64,000 nucleotides of DNA from contig JARLHI010000042.1 in assembly GCA_031292355.1 (NCBI GenBank), forward strand, positions 152,820 to 216,819. Reading direction: 5' to 3'. Positions 46,884 to 56,169 of the stretch are shown here, piece after piece. The stretch is from Candidatus Obscuribacterales bacterium (lineage in GTDB: Bacteria; Cyanobacteriota; Vampirovibrionia; Obscuribacterales; Obscuribacteraceae). The translations under genes were made by a program, and so were the position numbers. The notes beneath the pieces were generated by a model that did no database searches, was not told the origin of the DNA, and was given only the letters and a program-made list of their open reading frames with translations. How positions within the stretch are numbered: the first letter of the stretch is position 1; each line of letters starts with the position of its first letter.

Positions 46884-48380
46884 CTAATCTTGAAGATTAA
46901 CCCAAACTGACTTGATATTTGTGTACAGGTCGATTGAGTGTTTACCCAATTCACGACCGTAGCCACTCATTTTGTAGCCACCAAATGGCACTGCCACGTC
47001 CAGCATATTGAATGTGTTGACCCAGACTGTTCCGGCTTTGATGCGGGCAGCGAGTTTGTGGGCTTTCTTCACATCGCTGGTCCAGACGGCGCCAGACAGA
47101 CCAAAGGCAATTTTGTTAGCCTGGTCGGCGACGTCATCAACGCCTTCGAAAGGTATTACCGACAGAACTGGTCCGAAGACCTCTTCTTGAGCAATACGCA
47201 TATCGTTGTGAACGCCTGTGAAAATGGTTGGTTTGACGAAATAACCTTTAGCCAAATCGCCAGCTGGAGCATCTCCACCACAAGCAACGGCTGCGCCTTC
47301 ACCTTTAGCAATGCCGATATACTTCAACACGCGTTCTTGTTGTTCGCGCGAAACCTGTGGACCAATTTGAGTTGATTCATCCATGCCATTTCCTTGACGC
47401 ATTTTGGAAACGCGTTCGGTCAATTTGCTCATGAATTCATCATGGATTTTCTTGTCGAGGAACAGTCTGGAGCCTGCGCAGCAAACCTGTCCTTGATTGA
47501 AGAAGATACCCATGATGGCGCCTTTGACAGCAGCGTCAATGTCGGCATCGGCAAAAACGATATTAGGAGCTTTGCCACCTAATTCAAGCGAAACACGCTT
47601 GAGATTTCCAGCTGACGCCTTAACGATTTCGCGGCCCGTTTTGTCTTCACCGGTGAAGGCAATTTTGTCTACATCCATATGATTGGAGAGAGCTTCGCCA
47701 GCTGAATTAGCACCAAAGCCAGTGACGATGTTTACAACACCTTCAGGGAAACCAGCTTCAAGAACCAATTCACCCAAACGCAATGCGGATAGCGGTGTTT
47801 GCTCGGCGGGCTTGAGGATGAGTGTATTGCCACAAGCAAGGGCTGGACCCAATTTCCAGGCAGCCATCAATAGTGGGAAATTCCAAGGGATGATTTGACC
47901 AACAACGCCAATTGGCTCACGTAGTGTGTAAGTGAAGAAATCAGGATTGTTTGAAATCGTTTCGCCTTCGAGCTTTGTGCACCAACCAGCGTAATAACGG
48001 AAGGTTTCAACAACAGCTGGAATATCGAAATAACGAGATTCTTTGATTGGTTTGCCGTTATCGAGAGTCTCTAACTGAGCGAATTCATCGGCATTTTTCT
48101 CGACGAGGTCAGCCAGTTTAAGCATCATGTTGGCGCGCTGAGTAGCGGTAATTTTGCGCCATTTGCCGTGTTCGAACGCTTTGCGTGCAGCTTTTACTGC
48201 TTTGTCGATATCAGCTTTGCCACCTTCTTGCACCTGACAAAGAACTTCGTCTGTTGCAGGATTGCGAGTTTCGAACATGTTGCCGGTTTCTGCATCAACG
48301 AATTTTCCGTCAATGAGAAGTTGTTTTGGACGAGCAAGGAAATCCTTGCACAGTAATGGTTTTTCTTGAACAACGGCCAC
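46884..48380 (-). CDS. Aldehyde dehydrogenase (NAD(P)+-dependent, ALDH superfamily)
   Basis: This 498-residue enzyme oxidises aldehydes to acids. Catalytic Cys is in NQGQVCCAGSRLF and Glu in VSLELGGKAPNIVF; the cofactor loop is FTGEDKTGREI. IPWNFPLLMAAWKLGPALA is typical of betaine-aldehyde/ALDH1-like members. The GTG start has GGAGG 8 nt upstream. A CC pair at the active site is common in ALDH1-type proteins. The GEDKTG loop differs from the usual GST(T/S)xxG, so the cofactor fit may differ. Confidence 0.93.
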   Translation of the reverse strand: MAVVQEKPLLCKDFLARPKQLLIDGKFVDAETGNMFETRNPATDEVLCQVQEGGKADIDKAVKAARKAFEHGKWRKITATQRANMMLKLADLVEKNADEFAQLETLDNGKPIKESRYFDIPAVVETFRYYAGWCTKLEGETISNNPDFFTYTLREPIGVVGQIIPWNFPLLMAAWKLGPALACGNTLILKPAEQTPLSALRLGELVLEAGFPEGVVNIVTGFGANSAGEALSNHMDVDKIAFTGEDKTGREIVKASAGNLKRVSLELGGKAPNIVFADADIDAAVKGAIMGIFFNQGQVCCAGSRLFLDKKIHDEFMSKLTERVSKMRQGNGMDESTQIGPQVSREQQERVLKYIGIAKGEGAAVACGGDAPAGDLAKGYFVKPTIFTGVHNDMRIAQEEVFGPVLSVIPFEGVDDVADQANKIAFGLSGAVWTSDVKKAHKLAARIKAGTVWVNTFNMLDVAVPFGGYKMSGYGRELGKHSIDLYTNIKSVWVNLQD

Positions 48381-48577
48381 GTTTAGACCCTCCAGAGAGT
48401 GCTCGACTGTGTTATCCGCGCGGGAAGTATTACGCTTCAGCGATAGCGTCTATCATCCTGCATAACTGGCGTCTAACGGATGCTCTTAATATATGTTTAG
48501 GTTTATGCCTCAAGCCCAGCTAGGGCACATTTGGATGCAGAACTATGTCAAGAAGACACCTTTTCTTTAAACCAAAA

Positions 48578-48603
48578 AGCGGCTCAACCGAAGTTGAACC
48601 GCT
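48578..48603 (-). terminator. Rho-independent terminator of ftsH
   Basis: AGCGGCTCAAC (48578-48588) and GTTGAACCGCT (48593-48603) pair with one G-U and a CGAA loop. On the minus strand TTTTTGG follows. It is 25 nt past the ftsH stop. Confidence 0.85.
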
Positions 48604-48627
48604 CTCTATATTGATTTGATTGACGAA

Positions 48628-50595
48628 CTACGCGAAAGAAGGCTGTAAGCCGCTTGGCGGGTCGTCTTGCTTAGGCGTACTCGACATGGTGATTTTGCCA
48701 CCATCGAGCACGGTATCAGACGGAGGCGGTGAAGCTTTATCATCAAAGTCCACTGAACGTGGCATGCGTTGCGACCAACCCAAACGGTTGTTCACTTCGG
48801 CAATGATGTCGTCTACTTCCTTGCGTTCCAGCGTTTCTTTTTCCAGCAACACTTTAACGATTTCATCCATGTGTGGACGGTATTTGACGAGCTGAGCTTT
48901 GACGTTTTCATACTGTTCGGTGACGATGCGTTTGACTTCGTCGTCGATCATGCTGGCGATGTTCTCACCATAATCTCGCTCAGTCCCCATCTCGCGTCCC
49001 ATGAACATATGGTCGCTACGCTTGCCAAAGGTCAATGGTCCAAGCTTATCGCTCATACCAAATTCGGTGACCATGCGGCGAGCCATCTCAGTGCTCTTCT
49101 TCAAGTCATCGGAAGCACCGGTTGTGATTTCACCATATACGGTTTCTTCAGCAACTCGACCACCAAGACTGACACCAATTTGATCGATAATTTGTGATCT
49201 TGTCTGAGTGAGAATATCTTCTTCAGGAAAGAACATTGTCAATCCCAGAGCGAATCCGCGAGGAATGATACTGACCTTGTGAAGCGGGTGAGCATGTTTG
49301 AGCAAGATGCACATCAATGCGTGTCCGACTTCGTGATAGGCAGTCATTTCCTTTTCTTTGGGTTGAATAATGCGAGTTCGCTTTTCTGGTCCAGCGATCA
49401 CTTTATCGATCGCCAATTCCAGATCTGTCATCTCGATTTCACGTTTATCCAATCGAGCTGCAATGAGCGCAGCTTCGTTGATCAAATTAGATAAATCGGC
49501 ACCAGTAAAGCCTGGAGTGCGTCGCGAGAGTACTCTTAGTTCAACATCTTTCGATAGCGGTTTGCCACGCGAATGCACCGTGAGAATTTGTTCGCGACCC
49601 AATACATCTGGCCTATCGATTACGACTTGACGGTCAAATCTACCTGGACGTAATAGAGCTGAGTCGAGAATGTCTGGACGGTTTGTTGCAGCAACAACGA
49701 TGATACCGTTGCTTCCTTCAAAACCATCCATTTCAACGAGCAATTGGTTCAAGGTCTGTTCACGCTCATCGTGACCACCACCAAGACCCGCCCCACGTTG
49801 ACGACCGACAGCATCGATTTCATCCACGAATACAATGCAAGGCGCATGTTTCTTGGCCTGGTCGAACAAATCACGTACGCGAGATGCACCAACACCAACA
49901 AACATTTCAACGAAGTCTGAACCTGAGATACTGAAGAATGGAACTCCAGCCTCGCCAGCAACTGCTTTTGCAAGCAATGTCTTACCAGTACCAGGGGCAC
50001 CGACAAGCAGAACGCCGCGAGGGATTCTCGCGCCAAGCGCTTGGAACTTATCTGGATTCTTGAGGAAGTCTACGATTTCCTGGAGTTCTTGCTTGGCTTC
50101 ATCGATGCCAGCGACGTCCTGGAATGTCACTTTAACCTTGTTGTCCACCATGAGCTTGGCGCGACTGCGACCGAAACTCATAGCCTGGTTTCCGCCCGAT
50201 TGAGCACTGCGGAACATGAACAAAAATCCTACGAGTATCAAAATGGGTAGGAACAACGAGCTGACCATACTAAACCAGAACGTTGATTTATCGGGCTCGC
50301 GCACTTCGACATCGACGCCGGCAGCATTCATCTCCTTGATGAGGTCTTGTTTGGCCTCAGCAGGAACAGTCACCGAACGTTCCCGTTCTATGCCGCCAAG
50401 CTGAACCTGAACAACAGACTCACCATTTGTGACGATGACCTTTTTAATCGGCTTGTTCTTGTCGCGAACAAACTGCTGCAGCTCCGTGTAAGTGAGCGGC
50501 GCCTCTTTACGACTCATCCCGGTCAGGGAAAAAACAAATACGACCAGAACTAATAGTAAAAAGAAAACGGCCCAGGTTGTTCCGTACTTCCTCAT
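48628..50595 (-). CDS. ftsH: ATP-dependent zinc metalloprotease FtsH
   Basis: This 655-residue membrane AAA+ protease has two N-terminal membrane segments at about 8-25 and 110-128. Walker A GAPGTGKT is at 199-206 and Walker [12 protein letters not shown] near 254-264. The zinc site is HEVGH at 421-425. It degrades misfolded membrane proteins as a hexamer. The ATG at 50595 has GGGAG upstream; the TTG at 50610 was rejected because it would overlap that SD. Confidence 0.97.
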   Translation of the reverse strand: MRKYGTTWAVFFLLLVLVVFVFSLTGMSRKEAPLTYTELQQFVRDKNKPIKKVIVTNGESVVQVQLGGIERERSVTVPAEAKQDLIKEMNAAGVDVEVREPDKSTFWFSMVSSLFLPILILVGFLFMFRSAQSGGNQAMSFGRSRAKLMVDNKVKVTFQDVAGIDEAKQELQEIVDFLKNPDKFQALGARIPRGVLLVGAPGTGKTLLAKAVAGEAGVPFFSISGSDFVEMFVGVGASRVRDLFDQAKKHAPCIVFVDEIDAVGRQRGAGLGGGHDEREQTLNQLLVEMDGFEGSNGIIVVAATNRPDILDSALLRPGRFDRQVVIDRPDVLGREQILTVHSRGKPLSKDVELRVLSRRTPGFTGADLSNLINEAALIAARLDKREIEMTDLELAIDKVIAGPEKRTRIIQPKEKEMTAYHEVGHALMCILLKHAHPLHKVSIIPRGFALGLTMFFPEEDILTQTRSQIIDQIGVSLGGRVAEETVYGEITTGASDDLKKSTEMARRMVTEFGMSDKLGPLTFGKRSDHMFMGREMGTERDYGENIASMIDDEVKRIVTEQYENVKAQLVKYRPHMDEIVKVLLEKETLERKEVDDIIAEVNNRLGWSQRMPRSVDFDDKASPPPSDTVLDGGKITMSSTPKQDDPPSGLQPSFA

Positions 50596-51023
50596 TTGAC
50601 CTGCTCCCAAAACATAGTGTTCAGATTATAACACGCTAAAGCGAAGACTCTAATCAAGTACCAGTGAGCTTTTCGAGCCATTCACGAAGCGTTGCGAACG
50701 CGTTCTACTGTTGACTTCTTCTAGGACTTTAGCGAAGAAGCGCGCGGATGTGCCGCCACCTATCCCCTCCAAAATACCCACCCTGTCCATAATACTCATA
50801 CCCGGCTTATTAAAAGCCACTTCCAACGCGACATTGAGAAATCACTCCTCCGCCAGGACTTCTATTGTTTTTCGACGAGAACGCAGTCTCAGTGTTCCGT
50901 TTCGGCAAAATCACATCAGCCCCGCTCTTTCTGCATTGATCTTAACCATCATTTACAGATGCAAACAGCCTCTTGCAAGGACTAATCAAATCTTCAGAAT
51001 CGGATATCAATTTTTCTCGGTAT
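50596..51023. other. tilS-ftsH intergenic region
   Basis: This 428-bp stretch carries no long, convincing gene. Two overlapping short ORFs on the minus strand (50796-50834 and 50650-50799) follow a GGAGGAG-like sequence near 50847. They are described separately. A 125-codon ORF on the plus strand (50711-51088) overlaps tilS and looks spurious. Confidence 0.4.
50650..50799 (-). CDS. Possible small ORF between tilS and ftsH
   Basis: This 49-codon ORF begins MSIMDRVGILEGIGGGTSAR and continues with a basic helix (FFAKVLEEVNSRTRSQRF). Its ATG overlaps the TGA of a 12-codon ORF (50796-50834, MSRWKWLLISRV) by 4 nt. The 12-codon ORF has GGAGGA upstream. That ATGA overlap is typical of coupled translation. 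A frameshifted gene remnant is equally possible. Confidence 0.3.
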   Translation of the reverse strand: MSIMDRVGILEGIGGGTSARFFAKVLEEVNSRTRSQRFVNGSKSSLVLD

Positions 51024-52523
51024 CTAATCGGTTTCTTCTACCAAATCAACAATCACCAATCTGTAGGTGGGTTCTGAGTTTGCACTGACTTTCACGTGTT
51101 CACTTAAACCAATTCCAGGCACCCAAAGGACTTCTTTGCCTGAAGCCAAGACGATGCAGTGTGATACCAGATATCCAGGTTCAAGAGTGGTATCAAGGAT
51201 TGTCGATTGTCGACTCGCTTTCCTCGTATGCAAATATTTTTTGAGGCGCACATTTTGCGTCATGCCCAAAGGCTGAATAAAATCGCCAACTCTACGCCTA
51301 CGCAATGTAATCGGAACCATCGACTCTGCCTGAAATCGACTGAAGTCAACTAATGCTTCAAGAGCATTGGCGTCCGGATAATTATCCATCAAAGAAGTTG
51401 ACTTGCCGCTTATAAGCTCGACGCTCAAACCTTTGCCGGTATCTGCAATCGGCGTCACACCAGGAATTTTCAATGCCACTTCAAAATCCGGCAAACTGTC
51501 AGACGCAAAATCCTCGCGTTTGTTGAGCCACTGCATGTGGTTACCTTCGACCACTGCATCCCACATTCCGTCAAGAGAAATTCGACCGCCAATTTCTGCA
51601 AGTAATATCGTCTGCAGTGCCTCGATCCTGGCGCTGTCGACTTCAATTTCTCTTTGCTGTAGTGCTAGAACCAGAATTCGTGTGAACAAAGACTGATGCA
51701 AACCTCTAATCTTATTAAGCTCCCATAGGTCGTCAAAAAGATCTAACTCCGCAAAGATCGCTTGCGCCTGTTGCTCAATGAATTCATCGTCTGCTGCAGC
51801 TCGAGTGGCAAAACCAGCGATGCGCTCTATTCCACCGACGAATCGCTCCTCAATGGGCTTCATTATCATGTGGCGAATGTAATTGCGCGAATAGTGCATC
51901 TGAGAGTTAGAGAGATCGTCTCTGGCAGTCACTTCTTGCTGGGACAAGAAAAGCACCACGTCATCTCGACTGATGGACAAAAGCGGTCGTAGTAAGAGAA
52001 CGTCGCGCACAAGGTTGCGACACGATCTGATGCCACCTAGCCCTTTGAGGGAGGTACCGCGAATCAATCGAAACAAAAGTGTTTCAGCTTGATCGTTTAA
52101 GGTATGAGCTGTCATGACGGCACGAAAGTTTCCAGCCACTGCTTCATTTTTCAAAAAAGCATAACGTTTGTCACGCAAGGCATCTTCGGAGGATGTAGAA
52201 GTCGCTAAATCGTCTTGATGAACTCTCAACGGAATGTTCAATGAAGCACAAAATTCGCGACAAAACTCCTCATCAAGGTCGGAGTCTTTTCCTCTCAAAT
52301 GATGATTAACGTGAGCCGCTTCGAGGATCAATAGACCGGATTTTTCAGCCAAACGATGCGCAGCAAGCAGAAGGGCCGTTGAATCGGGACCACCAGAAAG
52401 AGCCACCAAAATTCGCGCGTACTCACCACCGTTGGTAAGTCCGTCAATGGAAGCTGCTATGGCATTTACAAAAACATCGTCAAAATTTTCTGGCAAAGAA
52501 TAGATCCTGCACAAATCGTTCAC
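51024..52523 (-). CDS. tilS: tRNA(Ile)-lysidine synthase
   Basis: This 499-residue N-type ATP pyrophosphatase converts C34 of the tRNA-Ile(CAU) anticodon to lysidine. The PP-loop SGGPDS is at residues 43-48. The typical AHVNHHLRGKDSDLDEEFCR, TAHTLNDQAETLLFRLIRG and RNYIRHMIMKPIEE follow. The C-terminal domain has RRRVGDFIQPLGM. The start is GTG. It is the only tilS in the window. Confidence 0.94.
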   Translation of the reverse strand: MNDLCRIYSLPENFDDVFVNAIAASIDGLTNGGEYARILVALSGGPDSTALLLAAHRLAEKSGLLILEAAHVNHHLRGKDSDLDEEFCREFCASLNIPLRVHQDDLATSTSSEDALRDKRYAFLKNEAVAGNFRAVMTAHTLNDQAETLLFRLIRGTSLKGLGGIRSCRNLVRDVLLLRPLLSISRDDVVLFLSQQEVTARDDLSNSQMHYSRNYIRHMIMKPIEERFVGGIERIAGFATRAAADDEFIEQQAQAIFAELDLFDDLWELNKIRGLHQSLFTRILVLALQQREIEVDSARIEALQTILLAEIGGRISLDGMWDAVVEGNHMQWLNKREDFASDSLPDFEVALKIPGVTPIADTGKGLSVELISGKSTSLMDNYPDANALEALVDFSRFQAESMVPITLRRRRVGDFIQPLGMTQNVRLKKYLHTRKASRQSTILDTTLEPGYLVSHCIVLASGKEVLWVPGIGLSEHVKVSANSEPTYRLVIVDLVEETD

Positions 52524-52629
52524 GCGTCGTGGCTATACTAGCAAATAGGAAGGCTTTTATTGATACAGGCGCACACTCTTAGGTTATGCTAAATCTAGTT
52601 CTGCGACATTCGTCGAGAGGTTCACTTCC

Positions 52630-53418
52630 TTGGCTAAAAGACAACAAAAGCATTCACCTGTTTACGGTCTGACCACAGCCGCTTTGTTTGCTTTAACGAT
52701 AACCTCCTCCAATATCCAAGCGACCGTGGCAGCAGAGCCATTGCAAGGTTCTGCAACTGAGTACGACGCCGTCCCTGCCACTCCTTTGCGACAACTCGAA
52801 CCAATGCCAGCACCGGTTGTGCCAGCTAAAAAGCTCGAAGGCAAAGCCGAGCAAACCGGCCGGGGCAATTTAAGAGGGCAAGCACAAGACGACGATGACG
52901 GTAATTTGCAGGGCATGACCGGCAAAAGCGACGATCGTTCAAAGGTCCTGGAAGGTTCAGCGAAAGTTCAGGATTTAGGCGCTTCTTTGGATCCAGATAT
53001 GGACGATGAAGACGTTATGGTGGAATGGGACAAATGGCGTAACCGCTTTCTACGAGCCGTTCAACAGGGTGTCCAGGAGTCTTTGTCGAACACAGGCGAC
53101 TTACAGATGCGCTTTGATCCCCGCACAGGCCAGGTTTATGCGCGTTTTCCGATGGGCACGACTTGCTGGTTTTCCTGCCAGGTAACGCCCGACAGGCACA
53201 TAGTTCATCTAAAGATCATGCAACCATCAGGTTTTCCTCACTTCGATCAGGCAGTTATTGACTCAGTCAATGCCCTTGAAGGTAGCGCCCTCTTGCGATA
53301 TCCCCGCAACTCGCAAAGGAAAATCGTGTCTCAAGCCGCTGGTATTAAAACATCAGAATCAGCCAACAACACTTACTATCACTTCGGCGACACCGAGCAT
53401 TATCGAACGCAGCAATAG
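52630..53418 (+). CDS. Exported protein with TonB C-terminal-like domain
   Basis: This is a 262-residue protein. The N-terminal hydrophobic stretch GLTTAALFALTITSSNIQATVA is a signal region. A Gly/Gln/Asp-rich linker with tandem LEGKAEQTGRGNLRGQA-like units follows. The C-terminal part (VHLKIMQPSGFPHFDQAVID with ALLRYP) has the TonB-C fold pattern. Such domains bind partners in the periplasm. The TTG start has GAGAGG 9 nt upstream. No ExbB/ExbD genes are near. Confidence 0.72.
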   Translation: MAKRQQKHSPVYGLTTAALFALTITSSNIQATVAAEPLQGSATEYDAVPATPLRQLEPMPAPVVPAKKLEGKAEQTGRGNLRGQAQDDDDGNLQGMTGKSDDRSKVLEGSAKVQDLGASLDPDMDDEDVMVEWDKWRNRFLRAVQQGVQESLSNTGDLQMRFDPRTGQVYARFPMGTTCWFSCQVTPDRHIVHLKIMQPSGFPHFDQAVIDSVNALEGSALLRYPRNSQRKIVSQAAGIKTSESANNTYYHFGDTEHYRTQQ

Positions 53419-53474
53419 CTACGACCATTGTCAATGGAAGCAGAACAGAGTTGCAGACACACAGATCAAAAATT

Positions 53475-53548
53475 TGGGACGAGGCAGAATTGAACTGCCG
53501 ACATCGCGGTTATGAGTCGCGTGCTCTAACCAACTGAGCTACCGTCCC
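53475..53548 (-). tRNA. tRNA with CAU anticodon (Met or lysidine-type Ile)
   Basis: This 74-nt cloverleaf has acceptor GGGACGG with TCGTCCC (one G-U), D-arm GCTCAGTTGGTTAGAGC, anticodon loop CTCATAA and T-arm GGCAGTTCAATTCTGCC; the discriminator is A. CCA is not encoded. The anticodon stem has a mismatch A31-C39. CAU reads Met, or Ile AUA after lysidine formation by TilS. The stem and loop resemble Ile(CAU) tRNAs, but I cannot decide. Confidence 0.93.
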
Positions 53549-53648
53549 GTGTTACCTGATTATCCAAAGCTTGAGGCGCGTCTGTCAAGACTTTTGCTTT
53601 TGCCGTAACGTAAAAGTCCAGATTTGCCGAAGCTGTAAAGTGGAGCGT

Positions 53649-54647
53649 CTAATAAGCAACGCGCGTCTGTTGCTTGTACCAGTCGACAAAACTAGCGATT
53701 CCATCATCTATTGATGTCTGAGGACGATAGTTAAGAACTTTCGTCGCTTTGGTTATATCAGCATGAGTGAACGAAACATCACCAGTTTGTTCAGGCTTGT
53801 AAATTCGCTCAGCTTTTTTGCCTAGACTATTTTCCAGACACTCAATCATCTTATTTAAACTGACCGGTTCGCCACGTCCCAAATTGATGATGTCAAAACC
53901 AGGTGCGTCATAAGTCATCGCGGAAGCGATACCAGATACGGTATCAGAGACAAAAGTGTAATCACGCTGCGTCGAGCCATCACCAAAAACCTCGATTGGC
54001 TTACCAGCTTCTATCAGACGACAAAATTTATTGATAGCTAAATCCGGACGTTGCCTTGGACCGTAGACAGTAAAAAATCGCAGACAGGCGATGTTCAGGT
54101 TATAACATTCATGGGCCGCATGACAGAGAAGCTCACCAGCTGCTTTTGAAGCAGCATAAGGTGAATAGGGAGTGTCAATTCGATCGGTTTCAATAAAAGG
54201 AGAGTTGCTGTCACGATTACCATAAACAGAACTGGATGAGGCAAAAATTAAACGTGCAGAAGGAGTGCTTTTGAGACGATCGATTAGCTTTTGCAAACCG
54301 CGAATATTGACGTCCATGTATGCAGCCGGTCGCTCAATCGATGGACGAACACCAGCAAGAGCCGCAAGGTGAATAACCACGTCAAAGGGGGCCCCTTTGA
54401 AGGCATCTTCCCAGAGCGCATCTTCTCTGATATCACCTTCGACCAGCCGAAAATTTTCCGCTTTCAAAAATTTCGCAATATTCTGGCGTTTGACGGCGGC
54501 CGGATAATATTCGTCGAAATTATCGACAACAGTCACATCCAATCTTTCACAAACCAGACGCTCACTGAGGTGGCTGCCTATGAACCCAGCACCACCTGTG
54601 ATGAGCACCCTTGTAGGTGCTTTAGCTTGTTTTGAGCTAGTGACCAT
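53649..54647 (-). CDS. NAD-dependent nucleotide-sugar epimerase (UDP-glucuronate 4-epimerase-like)
   Basis: This 332-residue extended SDR has the Rossmann motif ITGGAGFIGSHL, VIHLAALAGVRPSI, active site SSSSVYG and Tyr-x-x-x-Lys in PYSPYAASKAAGE. The pattern AGVRPSIERP and FFTVYGPRQRPD fits UDP-glucuronate 4-epimerases, which make UDP-galacturonate for surface polysaccharide. It starts 6 nt after the preceding glutamine amidotransferase gene. Confidence 0.9.
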   Translation of the reverse strand: MVTSSKQAKAPTRVLITGGAGFIGSHLSERLVCERLDVTVVDNFDEYYPAAVKRQNIAKFLKAENFRLVEGDIREDALWEDAFKGAPFDVVIHLAALAGVRPSIERPAAYMDVNIRGLQKLIDRLKSTPSARLIFASSSSVYGNRDSNSPFIETDRIDTPYSPYAASKAAGELLCHAAHECYNLNIACLRFFTVYGPRQRPDLAINKFCRLIEAGKPIEVFGDGSTQRDYTFVSDTVSGIASAMTYDAPGFDIINLGRGEPVSLNKMIECLENSLGKKAERIYKPEQTGDVSFTHADITKATKVLNYRPQTSIDDGIASFVDWYKQQTRVAY

Positions 54648-54653
54648 CAGGTG

Positions 54654-55412
54654 CTACCTTTGCGCAACCGCTTTTTGCTCTGGCTTTTGCCCCGACATGT
54701 AAAGGCACGCACTTTGTACGAACGCCTCGAACAAGAGTTTGTTGGTCTCGTAATCACGCTCTGGATGCCATTGGACACCAATTGTGAATGACGAACGCGA
54801 AGGCAATTCGGTTGCCTCGATGACGCCATCATCGCAAAAAGCGTTCGCCACAAGACCTTGTCCGACTTTGCGAATAGCCTGATGATGAGACGTCGGCACA
54901 GAAACTCGACTATTGGGGTAATACTTGGCCAACTGAGTGCCAGGTTGAATCAAAACATCATGCATACGATGCCCCTTCACCCAGCCATTTGGAGCGCTAG
55001 AGTGATTGACTTGCGAATCAGGAAATTCAGTCGCAATATCTTGTATAAGCGTTCCACCTAAAATGATATTCAACAGCTGACTACCGGCACAGATACCAAG
55101 AATTGGCAGCTCAGTCTCATTGAGGATTTTCTTCATTAGACGCATATCGAAACGTTCGCGCTCGGGATGCATGGTCTCGACGCTCGCGTGGGGCTCTTCG
55201 CCATAATTCGAGGGGCAATAGTCCAGTCCGCCAATAAGCATGAGACCAGCCAAATTTTTGACTGCATCCGCCAGTTCGTCATCAGGCATGGGGGGCAACA
55301 GAATGGGCACCCCGCCAGCTTTCAGGATTGATTGAGTATATGTGGTTTGCACCGCTGTCTCTGGAGGAGGACCAGTGCGCACGTCCAGGTTTATGCCGAT
55401 TAAAGGTTTCAT
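54654..55412 (-). CDS. Class I glutamine amidotransferase, gamma-glutamyl hydrolase type
   Basis: This 252-residue hydrolase of the peptidase C26 (PuuD-like) family has nucleophile Cys108 in GICAGSQLLNIILGG, partner His/Glu in GVQWHPERD and the oxyanion strand LMLIGGLDY. PuuD removes glutamate from gamma-glutamyl-GABA; the substrate here is unknown. The ATG at 55412 is preferred to the TTG at 55430. It is in tandem with the epimerase gene. Confidence 0.89.
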   Translation of the reverse strand: MKPLIGINLDVRTGPPPETAVQTTYTQSILKAGGVPILLPPMPDDELADAVKNLAGLMLIGGLDYCPSNYGEEPHASVETMHPERERFDMRLMKKILNETELPILGICAGSQLLNIILGGTLIQDIATEFPDSQVNHSSAPNGWVKGHRMHDVLIQPGTQLAKYYPNSRVSVPTSHHQAIRKVGQGLVANAFCDDGVIEATELPSRSSFTIGVQWHPERDYETNKLLFEAFVQSACLYMSGQKPEQKAVAQR

Positions 55413-55493
55413 GCTGTCAGAATACACCAAAAAGCGGGCTCACACTCGGTAACTACCGCCTGACATTGCAAATTTTTTCGTTAAAGGAGGTCA

Positions 55494-55649
55494 ATGTACG
55501 CGTTGTGCATTGTAGTATTTGGCAATCTCCTAAAAATCTGGAAAAAATATGAACACTGTAAAAACTGCCGATCCCGAATCCATTTTGAAATCTGTCCAAG
55601 CCTGGCGCAACGGCCATTTTCTTCTGACCAGCGGTTTACACAGCACTGA
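55494..55649 (+). CDS. Small upstream ORF overlapping pyrE
   Basis: This 51-codon ORF begins MYALCIVVFGNLLKIWKKYE. GGAGG (55486-55490) sits 3 nt before its ATG, within AAAGGAGGTCA, the best SD in the neighbourhood. It runs across the pyrE start and ends 101 nt into pyrE in the other frame. pyrE itself has only CTGGAAAAAAT before its ATG. A leader ORF controlling pyrE is possible; a chance SD is the alternative. Confidence 0.35.
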   Translation: MYALCIVVFGNLLKIWKKYEHCKNCRSRIHFEICPSLAQRPFSSDQRFTQH

Positions 55650-56169
55650 TTACATACAATGCCAGCGCGTTCTCCAGTATCCACGCTATGGTCTGGCCCT
55701 GGCCGATCTCATGGCCAAACAATTGCAAGAGGCAGACTTAATACCAGATACGGTGGCAGGTCCAGCACTTGGAGCAATTCACTGGGAAGTGATGATGGCC
55801 ACAGCTCTGGATAAACTCAACCCAGACAAAGAGCCAGTTCGAGCGCTTTTTGCCGAAAGAGACGATCAAAACAATTTTGCTATTCGTCGAGGGCTCGAGA
55901 TTGCACCTGGGGAAAAAGTTCTCGTGGTGGAAGACGTTTGTACCACCGGCGGTTCAGCGAGAAAAGTAGTTGAATTGATAAAGTCGCTCGGAGGTACGCC
56001 CATCGCCGTAGCTTCGATCATTGATCGCAGCGGTTCAACTATCGATTTTGGTATACCATTCCTGAAGTTGATCACGCTTAATCTAATTAACTATCAAGAA
56101 TCCGAATGTCCAATGTGCAAAGCCGGCACCAAAGCAGAAAAGCCAGGCAGCAGCAAAAAGCCAAACTAG
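55549..56169 (+). CDS. pyrE: Orotate phosphoribosyltransferase
   Basis: This 206-residue enzyme joins orotate and PRPP to give OMP in pyrimidine synthesis. The PRPP-binding signature VLVVEDVCTTGGSA is at about 124-137, and GHFLLTSGLHSTDYIQCQ is the N-terminal substrate loop. PALGAIHWEVMMA is also typical. Normal length. The C-terminal tail is Lys/Ser-rich. It overlaps the convergent TPR gene by 4 nt. Confidence 0.95.
   Translation: MNTVKTADPESILKSVQAWRNGHFLLTSGLHSTDYIQCQRVLQYPRYGLALADLMAKQLQEADLIPDTVAGPALGAIHWEVMMATALDKLNPDKEPVRALFAERDDQNNFAIRRGLEIAPGEKVLVVEDVCTTGGSARKVVELIKSLGGTPIAVASIIDRSGSTIDFGIPFLKLITLNLINYQESECPMCKAGTKAEKPGSSKKPN

Noticed and set aside
50711..51088. 125-codon plus-strand ORF
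   Set aside because: It overlaps the 3' end of tilS, has low-complexity composition and no SD; judged a chance ORF.
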